Part shown: piece after piece, positions 36,838 through 46,539 of the stretch
Numbering within the stretch: position 1 is the stretch's first letter
How the letters are laid out: each line of letters starts with the position of its first letter
Source: Portibacter marinus
Lineage (GTDB): Bacteria > Bacteroidota > Bacteroidia > Chitinophagales > Saprospiraceae
DNA: 64,000 bases
Direction of reading: 5' to 3'
Assembly (NCBI RefSeq): GCF_021533195.1
Contig: NZ_JAJNKB010000004.1
Location: forward strand, 186,001-250,000
Made by a program: the position numbers and the translations under genes
Notes under the pieces: generated by a model
Told to the model about the DNA's origin: nothing
The model's database searches: none
What the model saw: the letters and a program-made list of their open reading frames with translations, nothing else

Positions 36838-38895
36838 ATGAAAAACATAAATAATCCAAGAAAACCAGCCTTTAGAAAATTGCGGGCATATGCCTTCGAC
36901 CCTTCTTTATCGCTCAAAATAGATACGGTAGAGGTCAATGAAATGGAATATACCCTTCCCTGGGAAAAATTAGAAAAGGGGCCCATCGGATCATATATAG
37001 AAGTAATTGATTATGATCCAACACTGGATCGCTACTATGAACCGGTTGATCTTGACGAGCCTTATATTTTGGTTGAAAATGGTATAAGGCCCAGCGAATC
37101 TAATCCAAAGTTTCACCAGCAGATGGTTTATGCTGTAGCCATGACCACCATTAAAAACTTTGAGAAGGCTCTGGGTCGAAAAGTGATATGGTCTACCAGG
37201 CTATTGAGTGACCCACAAAAGTATGAGGAATATGTTCATAAACTACGGATCTATCCCCATGCTTTGAGGGCTTCCAATGCCTACTACAGCCCACATAAAA
37301 AAGCAATCTTATTTGGATACTTTCAGTCTCGTGCAAATGCAGCGGATATTCACATGCCGGATGCGATCGTTTTTACATGTTTAAGCCATGACATCATAGC
37401 TCACGAAGTCACACATGCCATATTAGACGGCATTTTTCGTCACTACAACGAACCCACAAATCCTGATGTACTGGCGTTTCATGAAGCTTTCGCTGATATT
37501 GTGGCATTATTCCAACATTTTACTTTTCCCGAAGTTCTTAAGCACCAGATTGCAAAAACCCGTGGCAACCTTGAAAACCAGAACCTATTGGGCCAATTGG
37601 CGCAGGAGTTCGGCTCAGCCATTGGCGGTTATGGGAGTTTACGGGATGCCATCGGCAAAGTGAATCCAGTAACAAAACAGTGGGAAGCTACTAAACCTAA
37701 TCCAGAAGACTATCAAAAAACAATGGAACCACACCATCGCGGGAGCATCCTTGTCGCCGCTATTTTTGAAGCTTTCCTAACTATTTATAAAAAGAGAGTA
37801 GCGGACCTTTTACGCATCGCTACTGGTGGAACGGGTATTCTGCCCGAAGGTGAGTTGCATCCAGATCTGGTAAACAGAATGGCAAAGGAAGCCTCCAAAG
37901 CTGCTAAGCATGTCATGAATATGTGTATCAGGGCACTGGATTATTGTCCTCCTGTAGATATCACCTTTGGCGATTATCTCAGAGCCATTATTACTGCTGA
38001 TATGGATTTGATCAAAAACGATGATCATGAATATCGATTGGCCTTCATTGATGCTTTTCGCAAACGTGGAATCTATCCCACTGGAATAAAGACGCTGAGC
38101 ATTGATTCTCTAAAGCAAAAGGAGCTCGATATAAAATTCAATGACAGGGAAGGCAGCAATGACCTGGTCAAGAGTAACATCGACATCAATGAAAACACCA
38201 AAAACTACTTATCTATCCTCAATGGTTATCTGCAAGAATACGGTGAAGAGATTAAATACATCACTGATCGGGAGGAAATCTACCGCACCACCACAAAATT
38301 TATTCGGGGAAACTACGACAATCCTACCCAACTCATAGAAGGGCTTCACCAGCGCTGGGCCATCACAATTGAGGAACCAGGAACAGAAGCTTTAAGCGAG
38401 ATGACCGGACTTGCTTTTCATCCTGGTTTTGAAAATCTGGGCATTAAAACGGATGACAACTTTTATTTTCCACAATTCTCCATACAAAACTTGAGACTGA
38501 TATCGCGAGTGGGGCCCGATGGCAACTTATTAAATCAAGTGGTTTTTTCTATTTTCCAAAAGTCAGGCGTTTATATTCAGGAAAATGGTCAGGTAGGTCA
38601 TTTCGTCCCGGATATAGATGTACAGCCTAACAACGGTTTTATCATTTATGGAGGTTGTACCCTACTTTTTGACCTGGATGAGAACAGCCTCAAATATATC
38701 ATATCAAAGCCCATCCTTGATGTCGAGAAATACACTTTGGAGGGACACTATATAATAGATGAAGAGCGTGTAAGAGCCCAGTATCGCTACCAATTTGATG
38801 AAGGAATGGAACAGCGAAGTCTGTACAACAAATACTTTGGCATTGGTCTAAACAATAATTTCAGCGAACCTTTCGCCATGCTTCATAACCACTAA
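36838..38895 (+). CDS. Thermolysin-fold (gluzincin) metallopeptidase without signal peptide
   Basis: 685 aa. The zinc site is HEVTH (189-193) in a DIIAHEVTHAI helix. Twenty-three residues on, HEAFADIVALF (215-225) supplies the third ligand Glu216 and the following Asp220, the order of the thermolysin (M4) group. A further conserved-looking block is PHHRGSILVAAIFEAF near 300. No signal peptide, propeptide or membrane segment is seen, which is unusual because M4 peptidases are normally secreted as proenzymes. The C-terminal 270 residues are not recognisably peptidase. The gene is 12 nt ahead of an MBL-fold gene on the same strand. Substrate unknown. Confidence 0.8.
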   Translation: MKNINNPRKPAFRKLRAYAFDPSLSLKIDTVEVNEMEYTLPWEKLEKGPIGSYIEVIDYDPTLDRYYEPVDLDEPYILVENGIRPSESNPKFHQQMVYAVAMTTIKNFEKALGRKVIWSTRLLSDPQKYEEYVHKLRIYPHALRASNAYYSPHKKAILFGYFQSRANAADIHMPDAIVFTCLSHDIIAHEVTHAILDGIFRHYNEPTNPDVLAFHEAFADIVALFQHFTFPEVLKHQIAKTRGNLENQNLLGQLAQEFGSAIGGYGSLRDAIGKVNPVTKQWEATKPNPEDYQKTMEPHHRGSILVAAIFEAFLTIYKKRVADLLRIATGGTGILPEGELHPDLVNRMAKEASKAAKHVMNMCIRALDYCPPVDITFGDYLRAIITADMDLIKNDDHEYRLAFIDAFRKRGIYPTGIKTLSIDSLKQKELDIKFNDREGSNDLVKSNIDINENTKNYLSILNGYLQEYGEEIKYITDREEIYRTTTKFIRGNYDNPTQLIEGLHQRWAITIEEPGTEALSEMTGLAFHPGFENLGIKTDDNFYFPQFSIQNLRLISRVGPDGNLLNQVVFSIFQKSGVYIQENGQVGHFVPDIDVQPNNGFIIYGGCTLLFDLDENSLKYIISKPILDVEKYTLEGHYIIDEERVRAQYRYQFDEGMEQRSLYNKYFGIGLNNNFSEPFAMLHNH

Positions 38896-38907
38896 AAAAA
38901 CCGAATC

Positions 38908-40428
38908 ATGAGTAAAATTAACAGATGTAAAGTAAGAATGTACAGAGCGGGAACAGGTGATTGTTTTTTGTTAAAATTTTATGCCGGCAGAGCGCGAAAG
39001 TTTACAATGATGATCGACGGCGGTGTTTGGCAGGGATCAGAGGAGTACCTAAGACCGTTTGCTGAAAATATAATGGAAGCCTGCGATGGCAAACTAGATT
39101 TATTGGTTATCACTCACGAGCATCGAGATCATGTTTTAATGTTCGACAGGTGCAAATCTACCTTTAAAGATTTAGAAATCAATCAACTGTGGTTCGGATG
39201 GACAGAAGAAGACGGCGATAAAGATGTCGAAGAGTGGAAAGAAAAATTTGGCGATAAGAAAAAGGCACTACACTTGGCAGCAATGGCGGTTAGTGATCGC
39301 CTCGCTGATGGAAGTATGCAAATGAGCCTAGCTGGAAATTATATGGAAAATGCCATGTATGATGCAAGGTTCCAATTTTCGGAGGTGCTCAATGGCTTTT
39401 CTGATTTGCATGTTTCAGGCGGAGTGTACAAAGGTGCATTGAAAGGGATGGAAGTCATTAAAAACCAACTTAATGTTAAAAGCATCCGATATTGCAAGCA
39501 GGGAGAGATCATCCGAAACTTAAACAATCTGGAGGGCATCCACTTTTACGTCCTGGGACCTCCAAACGTATATGAACAGGTAAAAAAAGAGCATGGTAAG
39601 GCGGGCGAAAGCTACGATCACAATAAAGACATTGAGGACAATGAGCTGTTTTCCTTAGCTATTTTGAGAAATAAGAATGGACCTTTGGAAGACCATCTAC
39701 TGCCTTTCGACAGAGAATTCTTGGTAGAAAATGATAAACTACAAAAGGAAACTCTAGAAGTTCCCAACACGGAGAATGTTTACAATGCTGTAGGCCAGGA
39801 ATGGCGAAAGATTGACTACAATTGGCTATTTAGTGCCGGCAATCTTGCTTTGCGCATGAATAGTTTGACGAATAATTTAAGCCTGGCACTGGCCATCGAA
39901 TTCGAAGAAAGTGGAAAAGTGATGCTTTTTCCCGGGGATGCGGAATTTGGTAGTTGGGAAAGTTGGCATAAAATTAAATGGCCCGTCCCAGATTTAACCA
40001 CAGAAAAGCTGCTAAATCGTACTGTATTTTATAAAGTTGCCCATCACTTATCACACAATGGTACAGCGGCTTCACTTGGCCTTGAAATGATGACGCATGA
40101 AGATCTGGTGGCCATGGCTACCTTAGATTTTTCAAACATTAGCAATGGCTGGAAAAGCACCATGCCGAATCGGCAAATCATTAAGGAACTGTTGAAACGA
40201 ACCAAAGGAAGACTCATCCTTGTCAGTGAGGATGAAATCTTTTACGACTTTAATCAACAGGAAACACTGGAGTCGCAGATCAAAAAGGCTCAACAAAGAA
40301 TGAATGACAAAGAAAAATTAGAATTCGAGAAAGATCTGGATAAGCCTAAACCTACCAAGTTAACTAGAGGTGGGCAGACATTTGAAAAGGAGCTCTACTT
40401 TGAGTACAGTGTGGATGGAAGAAAATAG
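38908..40428 (+). CDS. Metallo-beta-lactamase-fold hydrolase (ComEC-type)
   Basis: 506 aa, cytosolic by absence of a signal peptide. The start follows the ComEC-like MBL pattern: MYRAGTGDCFLLKF, MMIDGG (35-39), then the metal motif THEHRDH (69-75). Later parts of the site are probably the Asp in VMLFPGDAEFGSW and the His in YKVAHHLSHNGTAAS. Between them lies an inserted region of roughly 200 residues. Related proteins include nucleases and nucleotide-signal hydrolases, but the substrate cannot be read here. It starts 12 nt after the cytosolic gluzincin stop, so both are probably made from one mRNA. It converges on the GIN-domain gene. Confidence 0.85.
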   Translation: MSKINRCKVRMYRAGTGDCFLLKFYAGRARKFTMMIDGGVWQGSEEYLRPFAENIMEACDGKLDLLVITHEHRDHVLMFDRCKSTFKDLEINQLWFGWTEEDGDKDVEEWKEKFGDKKKALHLAAMAVSDRLADGSMQMSLAGNYMENAMYDARFQFSEVLNGFSDLHVSGGVYKGALKGMEVIKNQLNVKSIRYCKQGEIIRNLNNLEGIHFYVLGPPNVYEQVKKEHGKAGESYDHNKDIEDNELFSLAILRNKNGPLEDHLLPFDREFLVENDKLQKETLEVPNTENVYNAVGQEWRKIDYNWLFSAGNLALRMNSLTNNLSLALAIEFEESGKVMLFPGDAEFGSWESWHKIKWPVPDLTTEKLLNRTVFYKVAHHLSHNGTAASLGLEMMTHEDLVAMATLDFSNISNGWKSTMPNRQIIKELLKRTKGRLILVSEDEIFYDFNQQETLESQIKKAQQRMNDKEKLEFEKDLDKPKPTKLTRGGQTFEKELYFEYSVDGRK

Positions 40429-40452
40429 GTCCCAAAATGAAATTCTGGGACC
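40428..40452. terminator. Hairpin between converging genes
   Basis: GGTCCCA (40428-40434) pairs with TGGGACC (40446-40452) around an 11-nt loop, between the stops of the MBL gene (40428) and the GIN-domain gene (40463). The minus-strand continuation is T-rich (TATTTTCTTCC), so it serves mainly the GIN-domain gene; the plus-strand side lacks a T-run. Confidence 0.6.
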
Positions 40453-40462
40453 AATTATGTCC

Positions 40463-41176
40463 TTAATAAGCTTTAATTCTACCTGAACCCATTACATTCT
40501 GATTTATTTTAGGATTTCCCTTATATTGAACACCACCGCTTCCTACAATGGTTGCTGACAATTCATCGGAGACATCTATAGACACCGATCCGGAACCAGC
40601 TGTATTCACCTTAGCTTTTTGAACTTTTAGGTCAATGGCCTTCACAGAACCTGATCCGCCGATATTGGCATCCATGCTTTCCGCTGTACCGGCTAATTTT
40701 ATACTACCAGAACCTCCAATATTGCAAGTCACATCCGCTCCATCTAACTCTAATCCAATACTTCCAGAACCACCTATATTGAGTTTGAGATCATTTAAAT
40801 TTTTAAATTTATTTTGTCCAAGTATTGACCCTGAGCCTCCGATATTTAAACCCTCCAGCTCCTGAATTGTAATATAAATTTCTAATTTATCATAGTTGGA
40901 AACCTTGGCCTTATCAGGAAAGCTAATTTCCCACGAGTCTCCATCCACATCCTTTTCGATCAGGTCGATGATGTTTTGCTGTCCTTTTATTTTGACTAAT
41001 TGCCTGTTGCCCTGAGTCAGATAAACATTAGCGGACAGACCCAGTCCAATGTTCGAGAATTCATCCAGCTCAATAGTCTTTTCAACAACTGGTCCTTCTC
41101 CCCTTACCCTCTGAGCGGTTGAAAAATGAAATGAGGCCGCCATTAGTATAGCGATGATAAAGTTGATTTTATTCAT
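40463..41176 (-). CDS. GIN-domain (DUF2807) secreted protein
   Basis: 237 aa with a signal peptide ending near FHFSTAQ. The body is the head-GIN/DUF2807 beta-helix: five or six strands each capped by GSGS-type turns (NIGGSGSILG, NIGGSGSIGL, NIGGSGSIKL, NIGGSGSVKA, TAGSGSVSID, VGSGGVQYKG). The N-terminal FSNIGLGLSANVYLTQGN is the usual opening of the domain. These proteins are common in Bacteroidota as periplasmic or surface proteins called putative auto-transporter adhesins; the molecular function is not established. Monocistronic, divergent from the M57-like gene across about 300 nt. Confidence 0.9.
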   Translation of the reverse strand: MNKINFIIAILMAASFHFSTAQRVRGEGPVVEKTIELDEFSNIGLGLSANVYLTQGNRQLVKIKGQQNIIDLIEKDVDGDSWEISFPDKAKVSNYDKLEIYITIQELEGLNIGGSGSILGQNKFKNLNDLKLNIGGSGSIGLELDGADVTCNIGGSGSIKLAGTAESMDANIGGSGSVKAIDLKVQKAKVNTAGSGSVSIDVSDELSATIVGSGGVQYKGNPKINQNVMGSGRIKAY

Positions 41177-41474
41177 AACAAAAGTTTTTTCTTTATAGAC
41201 GTAATCGATCTGACCAGGGTTGCATAGCCAGCATAAGAACGGATCATTATTCTGCAGATTAAAAGAATTACAAAGAAAAATTACTTAAAACCTGTGTTGT
41301 ACATAACAATTTACAACAAAAAGTTTTACTTTCTTTTCGTGTGATTTCATTTTAATTATTACATTACGCATGTCTAGACACATGATCACCCACTTACTAC
41401 CTAAAAGTTTAATCCAATACCGCACCCAGGTATTGACATGAGATCCTATTTTTTAAACTTTTAAATTACAATTT
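41177..41474. other. Divergent intergenic region, GIN-domain / M57 genes
   Basis: 298 nt between divergent starts. The only ordered element noticed is the 10-bp palindrome TGTCTAGACA (41371-41380), about 95 nt upstream of the M57-like ATG. No convincing TTTG/TAnnTTTG pair was found on either strand. Confidence 0.4.
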
Positions 41475-42320
41475 ATGCAATTTTCAAATTTTTTAACGTC
41501 AGCTATGGCGATGGCATTTTTCATGGTTTTAATTTCATCCTGTTCCAAAGATCAATTTGAGCAATCGGACTCACTTCAGGTAACGGAGGAAGTGAAAGAC
41601 AAAGTAGAGGGCCTCTTCTTTAATATTGATGATATGGTGGTGGATGAAATTACTTATCCTGATGGGACAACTGATGAGGTTTTTAAGGTAGAAAATGACA
41701 TCGTCTTTACTCCTGAACAATTGGAAGAAATGATTAAAAACTTTGTTCCGTTTGACCAGGAATTAAATGAAAGGCAATACCGTACGAATAACCTCGTTTC
41801 GAACAATCAGACCATTACAGTGTGTGGATACACTGGTGGTGGAGGATATGGCCTTTCTAACAAAATGAGAACCGCATTGTCCTGGGCAGTCAATAATTAT
41901 AATGCACTGAATACAGGACTTAATTTCTCACTTACTTATACGACCAATTATCAACCTTATGAAATGGTGGTATATAGAATCCCGAACGGTCAAGCAGGTG
42001 GAGTGGCAGGTTTTCCATCAGGTGGTAATCCATATAAATGGATACAGATATTTTCAGGAATGGATAATTATGATACTAATACAGTAGAACATGTGATTAC
42101 GCATGAAATGGGTCACGCGGTAGGTTTAAGGCACACGGACTGGTTCAGCAGACAATCTTGTGGACAATCCGGCGAAAGTGCAGGTCCTGATGGAGCAGTA
42201 CATATTCCAGGCACACCAACGGGTTATGATAGTAATTCTGTCATGTTGGCATGCTTTTCATCCAATGAAGATGGAGAGTTTGGTTTTTACGATAGGGTAG
42301 CGCTAGAATTTTTATATTAA
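41475..42320 (+). CDS. Lipoprotein metalloprotease of the M57/HEIGH type
   Basis: 281 aa with a lipoprotein signal (FMVLISSC, Cys23). A propeptide-like acidic region (about 25-115) is followed by a metzincin-type catalytic domain: NNYNALNTGLNFSLTY ahead of the site, then HEMGHAVGLRH (210-220) with zinc ligands His210, His214 and His220, and a probable Met-turn in SNSVMLACF. This is the form of the Bacteroidota M57 / dual-action HEIGH protease family. Likely extracellular and surface-anchored; substrate unknown. Single gene. Confidence 0.88.
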   Translation: MQFSNFLTSAMAMAFFMVLISSCSKDQFEQSDSLQVTEEVKDKVEGLFFNIDDMVVDEITYPDGTTDEVFKVENDIVFTPEQLEEMIKNFVPFDQELNERQYRTNNLVSNNQTITVCGYTGGGGYGLSNKMRTALSWAVNNYNALNTGLNFSLTYTTNYQPYEMVVYRIPNGQAGGVAGFPSGGNPYKWIQIFSGMDNYDTNTVEHVITHEMGHAVGLRHTDWFSRQSCGQSGESAGPDGAVHIPGTPTGYDSNSVMLACFSSNEDGEFGFYDRVALEFLY

Positions 42321-42333
42321 AAATAACTTAGTC

Positions 42334-42365
42334 AAAAGAAGCTTGCAGCGGTGCGGGCTTCTTTT
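42334..42365. terminator. Bidirectional terminator
   Basis: AAAAGAAGC (42334-42342) pairs with GCTTCTTTT (42357-42365), a 9-bp stem that provides a T-run in each direction. It lies between the converging M57-like (stop 42320) and bestrophin (stop 42364) genes. Confidence 0.85.
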
Positions 42366-43383
42366 ACATCAATACTCCATCTTCCGCTTCTATTTTTGGA
42401 GGCAAATCTGTTTCGCCCAACATTTCCCTCATGTCTATTTCTATCGTTCTGCACAAGGCTGTCATTGGGACATCGTTGATGAAATTCTCAAAAGGATCTT
42501 CACTGCTATCCCCTACCGTTTCCATTGTGAAAAATATCCAGGAAATTAAAACCGAAATCGGCACTGTAAGCCAAATGTAATGATGACCTACTGCTGAAAA
42601 TTCTGTAACCAAACCAAAAGGAAGAATTAAAATAAAAATCCAAATAAACACTTTACTGAAAAAGGAGTACTGTCGTGGTAATGGTGTATTGTTGATCCGT
42701 TCACATTTTCCTTGAAGATTATAAAATTCCTCCAGACTGTGCATCATATCCATATGCCTGAAATCTTCAATGATTCTCCTGCGCATCAGATTTTTGAGAT
42801 GCTGGCCCTGCATTCTGATGATCTGTGTCGCCGGATTCTTTTTTTGTTTTAATTCATCAACCTCTTCCATATTTCGAAGGAAAGGTCCTACGTCACGCTT
42901 CCAGTCTTCTCCCCCAGGCCTTCCCTTGTAAACGGTGCTGGACATATGACTTCTTTTCGCACTAAAACTTTGAGGCATTCTTAGTTGAAGGCGAAGTGCA
43001 TTCATCCAGGCGATATGTCTATAAATCAAACATTTGCGTATGTTTTTAATTTCCTCCCTGGTGACTGGTTCTGTAGCATACATGTCTGTAACGTAGCTGG
43101 TAACCTGATTGCCCCAGGTTCTGCTATAATTCACGATTCCACCCCATATTTTCCTGGCTTCCCAGAAGCGGTCGTAAGATTGATTATTTTTAAATCCTAC
43201 ATAGAAGGCTACTGCGATACCTATCACACTAATGGGCAAAAAAGGGATGCCTACATTGACTCCCTGATGCTCGAAAAAGTGATAAGCATAAACCACCACA
43301 ATGCCATAAATGATAAAGAAAACCACTCGCTTCCAGGCAAAAGACCATATAATCTTCCAGCTGATATCCCTTTTTACATACAT
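42364..43383 (-). CDS. Bestrophin family anion channel-like protein
   Basis: 339 aa matching bacterial bestrophins (UPF0187). N-terminal MYVKRDISWKIIWSFAWKR, two helices, then the family block NNQSYDRFWEARKIWGGIVN at about residues 65-84. Further on is LPRQYSFFSKVFIWIF and, near the C-terminus, DSSEDPFENFINDVPMTALC, typical of the bestrophin cytosolic tail. Bacterial homologues form pentameric channels in the inner membrane with anion or cation selectivity; selectivity here is not readable. It shares a terminator with the converging gene. No operon partner. Confidence 0.92.
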   Translation of the reverse strand: MYVKRDISWKIIWSFAWKRVVFFIIYGIVVVYAYHFFEHQGVNVGIPFLPISVIGIAVAFYVGFKNNQSYDRFWEARKIWGGIVNYSRTWGNQVTSYVTDMYATEPVTREEIKNIRKCLIYRHIAWMNALRLQLRMPQSFSAKRSHMSSTVYKGRPGGEDWKRDVGPFLRNMEEVDELKQKKNPATQIIRMQGQHLKNLMRRRIIEDFRHMDMMHSLEEFYNLQGKCERINNTPLPRQYSFFSKVFIWIFILILPFGLVTEFSAVGHHYIWLTVPISVLISWIFFTMETVGDSSEDPFENFINDVPMTALCRTIEIDMREMLGETDLPPKIEAEDGVLM

Positions 43384-43447
43384 TGGTCAGAAATTAGTGA
43401 TAAAATCAATAATACAAAGATTTCTCAATTCCTTGACTGCACTAAAT

Positions 43448-43482
43448 AAAAAAAGTGCTGAAACATCACTTTGCTTCAGCAC
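43448..43482 (-). terminator. Intrinsic terminator of the SdrD-like protein gene
   Basis: GTGCTGAA (43455-43462) pairs with TTCAGCAC (43475-43482). On the minus strand the stem is followed by a T-run (complement of 43448-43454). It lies 27 nt past the stop at 43509. Confidence 0.8.
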
Positions 43483-43508
43483 CAACTAAAAAATTGAAAT
43501 CACCTGAC

Positions 43509-46139
43509 TTATCTTACTATGATAAAGTTCTCTTTGAATGCCAATGTATTACTTCTAAAATCCAAAATGTATTGACCGGGAACAAACCCATTTAAATCGA
43601 TAGAAATAAGTTCTGATCCTGAATCCACTTTAATGGCTCTGATCATTTGACCATTGACATTATAAATTTTTATATCACCATTCGTGCTTAGTCTTTCACC
43701 CAAAGAAACACTAATCTGGTCTGTAGCGGGATTTGGAGATAAAGTCAATTTAGACAACCTATCCTTTCTTGAAATGGATACCACATGACTGTATTCAAAT
43801 TGACCATTAAAATCTACTTGTTTTAATCTATAGAATTGTATATCACTTACCGGTGAGCGATCTATGAATTCATAGGGAACTGAGCTTAGAGAACTACCTT
43901 GTCCGCTGACTCTGCCGACGCTTTGAAATTCATCTTCACCTTTAGTCGCCTTTTGTATTTCAAAATAATCATTGCTTATTTCATTTGCCGTGATCCAGTT
44001 TAATACGTTATAGGATCCTTGCGCTTTTCCTTCAAAGGATATCAGTTCAACAGGTACCGCTGCTTGTACAAACCCAGCATCTGCACTCATATCGGACTCA
44101 CCAGAATTCAAGGAATAGCTGGACGTCCTTCCGGTTATTACATCCGCATCACTATCTTTCTTATCATTTGTTCCTGAATTAGAACTCGTTAATTCGAATC
44201 CATCTGGCGATTCAAAAGCCAGTAAATATGATCCCGGAATCAAGTTGGTGAAAAGGTAGCTTCCATCTGAAGCAGTAAATAAGGGTGTGATTGCATTTCC
44301 TAATATATCTTTCTCTGCTGTTGATCCATCTAAATTAAGTAAAGTTACCTTCACATTTTCAAGCCCCATTTCACCATTGTCATAAATTCCATTAGTATTC
44401 TCGTCAACCCATGTGGTATCTCCCAGAGAAGCCGGTATGATCGTACATGCATTGATGTCGCCCAGCCCGAAGAAAACACTTGCATTCCTGCTATAGGTAA
44501 TGGTGACCATTTCCACAGCCTGTTCGAATAAAACATTGAGTGTTCCACTGGGGTGATTACTGCTGTTCACTCCTAACCCCTCAGCAGAAGATAAATCATT
44601 AATCTGATAGGTAGGCGCATTATTTTCATAAGTGAGTCCTGTTGGCGTGCCATTATTGCTGGTAATGTCCACATTGTCAGCTAAGTCAATATCAAATATT
44701 GAAAATTGCAGGTTGCTCACTTCATATCCAAATGTTAACTTTAAAGTGATCGTGGAAGCTCCTTCGGTTCTTAATACCAAAGCATTTCCGTTACCTGTAA
44801 GTCCTCCTGCTTGATTAAATTGATTACTAAGAATGGGATAGTTAGCAGAAAAACTACTTTCAGACAAACTGGCCTCAACATCAAGAATTGTGTTGCCAAA
44901 AGTAAATGACTTAGAAGTGGAACCGGTCGTCCAGGTGGCAGCATCCCAATCCAGGTTTCCAGATGAAGATTCCGCACTACATATGGTTGAAAATGGCGCA
45001 TAGCCAAAATCTTGTTCTAAATTTGATTCCTGGTCTGCTATCGTAACGGTGGATCGATTGAGAGTGGACAATCCGTCTGCATCAACAGTAGCATAATGAT
45101 CTTCAGGAAAGTCCGGGTCTAAGACATTCACCTCAACGTTGTAAGTACCACCTCGCAAATTTTCAAAAAGATAAAGACCTTGTGCATCTGTACTTGTAGT
45201 GGCTGTACTGTTATCCGGATAAGTTAAAATCACTTCTACATCTGAAATAGGTGAATCACCATTCGAGGGATCATATACACCATTTTTATTGGCATCAATA
45301 AATAGCTGATCTCCGATTTCACCTGTAACATTATCGCAGAATCTTAAAGAAGATATGGCCCCAGATGCATCTTGATGAAAAACGATTTTGACTACATCTT
45401 GAATATTAAGATTAATCAAGGTTGTATCATTATCGTCGTTGGCCGTAAATGTGATCACTTGCTGAGAACCATCTGACCTAGTCACCGTAAAATCACCTGC
45501 AGCATCATCTACAAATCCAAGTTGGGTCAAATCAAATGGATTATCAAAGTCTATCTGTAGAATTCCTCCATTGCTTTTATCATCAGGGGAATCATCGAAT
45601 CCGTCACTGCCCAGCACAGGATTTCCACTGCCAATGGTGCTATTGATGTAGGCATCCCTAAAATGTTCTTCAAAAATTAATAACCTACCTAGTGCATCAC
45701 AGTTGGTCTGACCTCCGGGGTTGGTACCTCCACCTTCACCTGGATATGCTCCATCACAATCATTGGCATCATCTTCAGCGTTTGTTCTCGCTGTGCAATT
45801 ATAGGAAGGAGTTCCTAAGTCACAATCACCATTCGAATTATCATTAGGAAGATCAGCTCCAAAATCCGGATCAGAGGAATCAAATAAAACCAAAGGATTA
45901 TTGGTGTTGATGGTACCATCCGCATTTCTGGAGGAAAATATAATCCCATACTCTGCATACTGGTCGGTCAGGACTTCTCCGACGCTAAAATCACTCCCAT
46001 CGGGTTTCTTTTCAAAGTCAAGTATGTATTCCTGACCGGTACACGATTGTGCGATAATTGAAGTTGGATTGAAAAATAAAAGACTAATAAATGGCAAATA
46101 GAAGCCTATAGCCATTAGACTTTTTAGAATAGATCTCAT
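43509..46139 (-). CDS. Type IX-secreted protein with two SdrD-like B domains
   Basis: 876 aa with a signal peptide ending near TSIIAQ. Two SdrD-type B modules are seen: GDQLFIDANKNGVYDPSNGD at about residue 276 and GDTTWVDENTNGIYDNGEMG at about 573. Each has Ca-binding-like DxNxNGxYD and a later GSYLF/GLYLF...GTY/GSY strand. An Asp/Asn-rich segment with several Cys pairs lies at about 95-150. The C-terminus is a type A sorting domain (LTLSPNPATDQISVSLG ... YILDFRSN), so export through the type IX system and surface attachment are expected. No catalytic domain was recognised. Single gene with its own terminator. Confidence 0.88.
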   Translation of the reverse strand: MRSILKSLMAIGFYLPFISLLFFNPTSIIAQSCTGQEYILDFEKKPDGSDFSVGEVLTDQYAEYGIIFSSRNADGTINTNNPLVLFDSSDPDFGADLPNDNSNGDCDLGTPSYNCTARTNAEDDANDCDGAYPGEGGGTNPGGQTNCDALGRLLIFEEHFRDAYINSTIGSGNPVLGSDGFDDSPDDKSNGGILQIDFDNPFDLTQLGFVDDAAGDFTVTRSDGSQQVITFTANDDNDTTLINLNIQDVVKIVFHQDASGAISSLRFCDNVTGEIGDQLFIDANKNGVYDPSNGDSPISDVEVILTYPDNSTATTSTDAQGLYLFENLRGGTYNVEVNVLDPDFPEDHYATVDADGLSTLNRSTVTIADQESNLEQDFGYAPFSTICSAESSSGNLDWDAATWTTGSTSKSFTFGNTILDVEASLSESSFSANYPILSNQFNQAGGLTGNGNALVLRTEGASTITLKLTFGYEVSNLQFSIFDIDLADNVDITSNNGTPTGLTYENNAPTYQINDLSSAEGLGVNSSNHPSGTLNVLFEQAVEMVTITYSRNASVFFGLGDINACTIIPASLGDTTWVDENTNGIYDNGEMGLENVKVTLLNLDGSTAEKDILGNAITPLFTASDGSYLFTNLIPGSYLLAFESPDGFELTSSNSGTNDKKDSDADVITGRTSSYSLNSGESDMSADAGFVQAAVPVELISFEGKAQGSYNVLNWITANEISNDYFEIQKATKGEDEFQSVGRVSGQGSSLSSVPYEFIDRSPVSDIQFYRLKQVDFNGQFEYSHVVSISRKDRLSKLTLSPNPATDQISVSLGERLSTNGDIKIYNVNGQMIRAIKVDSGSELISIDLNGFVPGQYILDFRSNTLAFKENFIIVR

Positions 46140-46539
46140 TATTAAGGATGTTAAAAACTAGTGTTAAAAAATTCAATGATCCCGTTCCAGGTAAGATGGA
46201 TCACTGATAGGTTGGACTCAAACACTTTTGCTCATGTCCGGAATTAAATAGCTTGGTTTTCACCAATATCATTGCCAAACATCAAATTAAGTCATCTGGC
46301 AATAATGACAAGCCTACTTCATAAGGCTTTATCATTTTCTCATTTAGGTACGTTTATTGAGACAACTATTGATTGTGCGACCCCTACTTTTGTCACCTAA
46401 CTTACACAAATAAAGCTGTTTATGAATACTAAGCAAATGTGCTTGTCTAATGTAGAATGTTATTTGTGAGATATATTTGCGTGTTTTTGCACTTTCATAT
46501 AACTTAGCTGGTAATTTATCAATTTGGTTTACTTAAAAA
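46140..46539. other. Intergenic region upstream of the helicase unit
   Basis: 400 nt between divergent genes. It contains a short inverted repeat (TGATCC/GGATCA, 46177-46203) near the SdrD-like start and a -7-like TATATTTG at 46472-46479 on the plus strand. No gene, RNA or mobile element was recognised. Confidence 0.5.
46472..46479 (+). promoter_or_regulatory. Candidate -7 element (TATATTTG) of the helicase unit
   Basis: An exact TAnnTTTG match 60 nt upstream of the ATG at 46540. The expected TTTG box 19-21 nt further upstream is poor (AATG at 46449-46452). Confidence 0.35.

Noticed and set aside
41371-41380. Palindrome TGTCTAGACA as an operator
   Set aside because: Ten bases only, single copy, no link to a regulator in the window.
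42985-43449. 154-codon plus-strand frame
   Set aside because: Antisense to the bestrophin gene, whose family motifs are clear.
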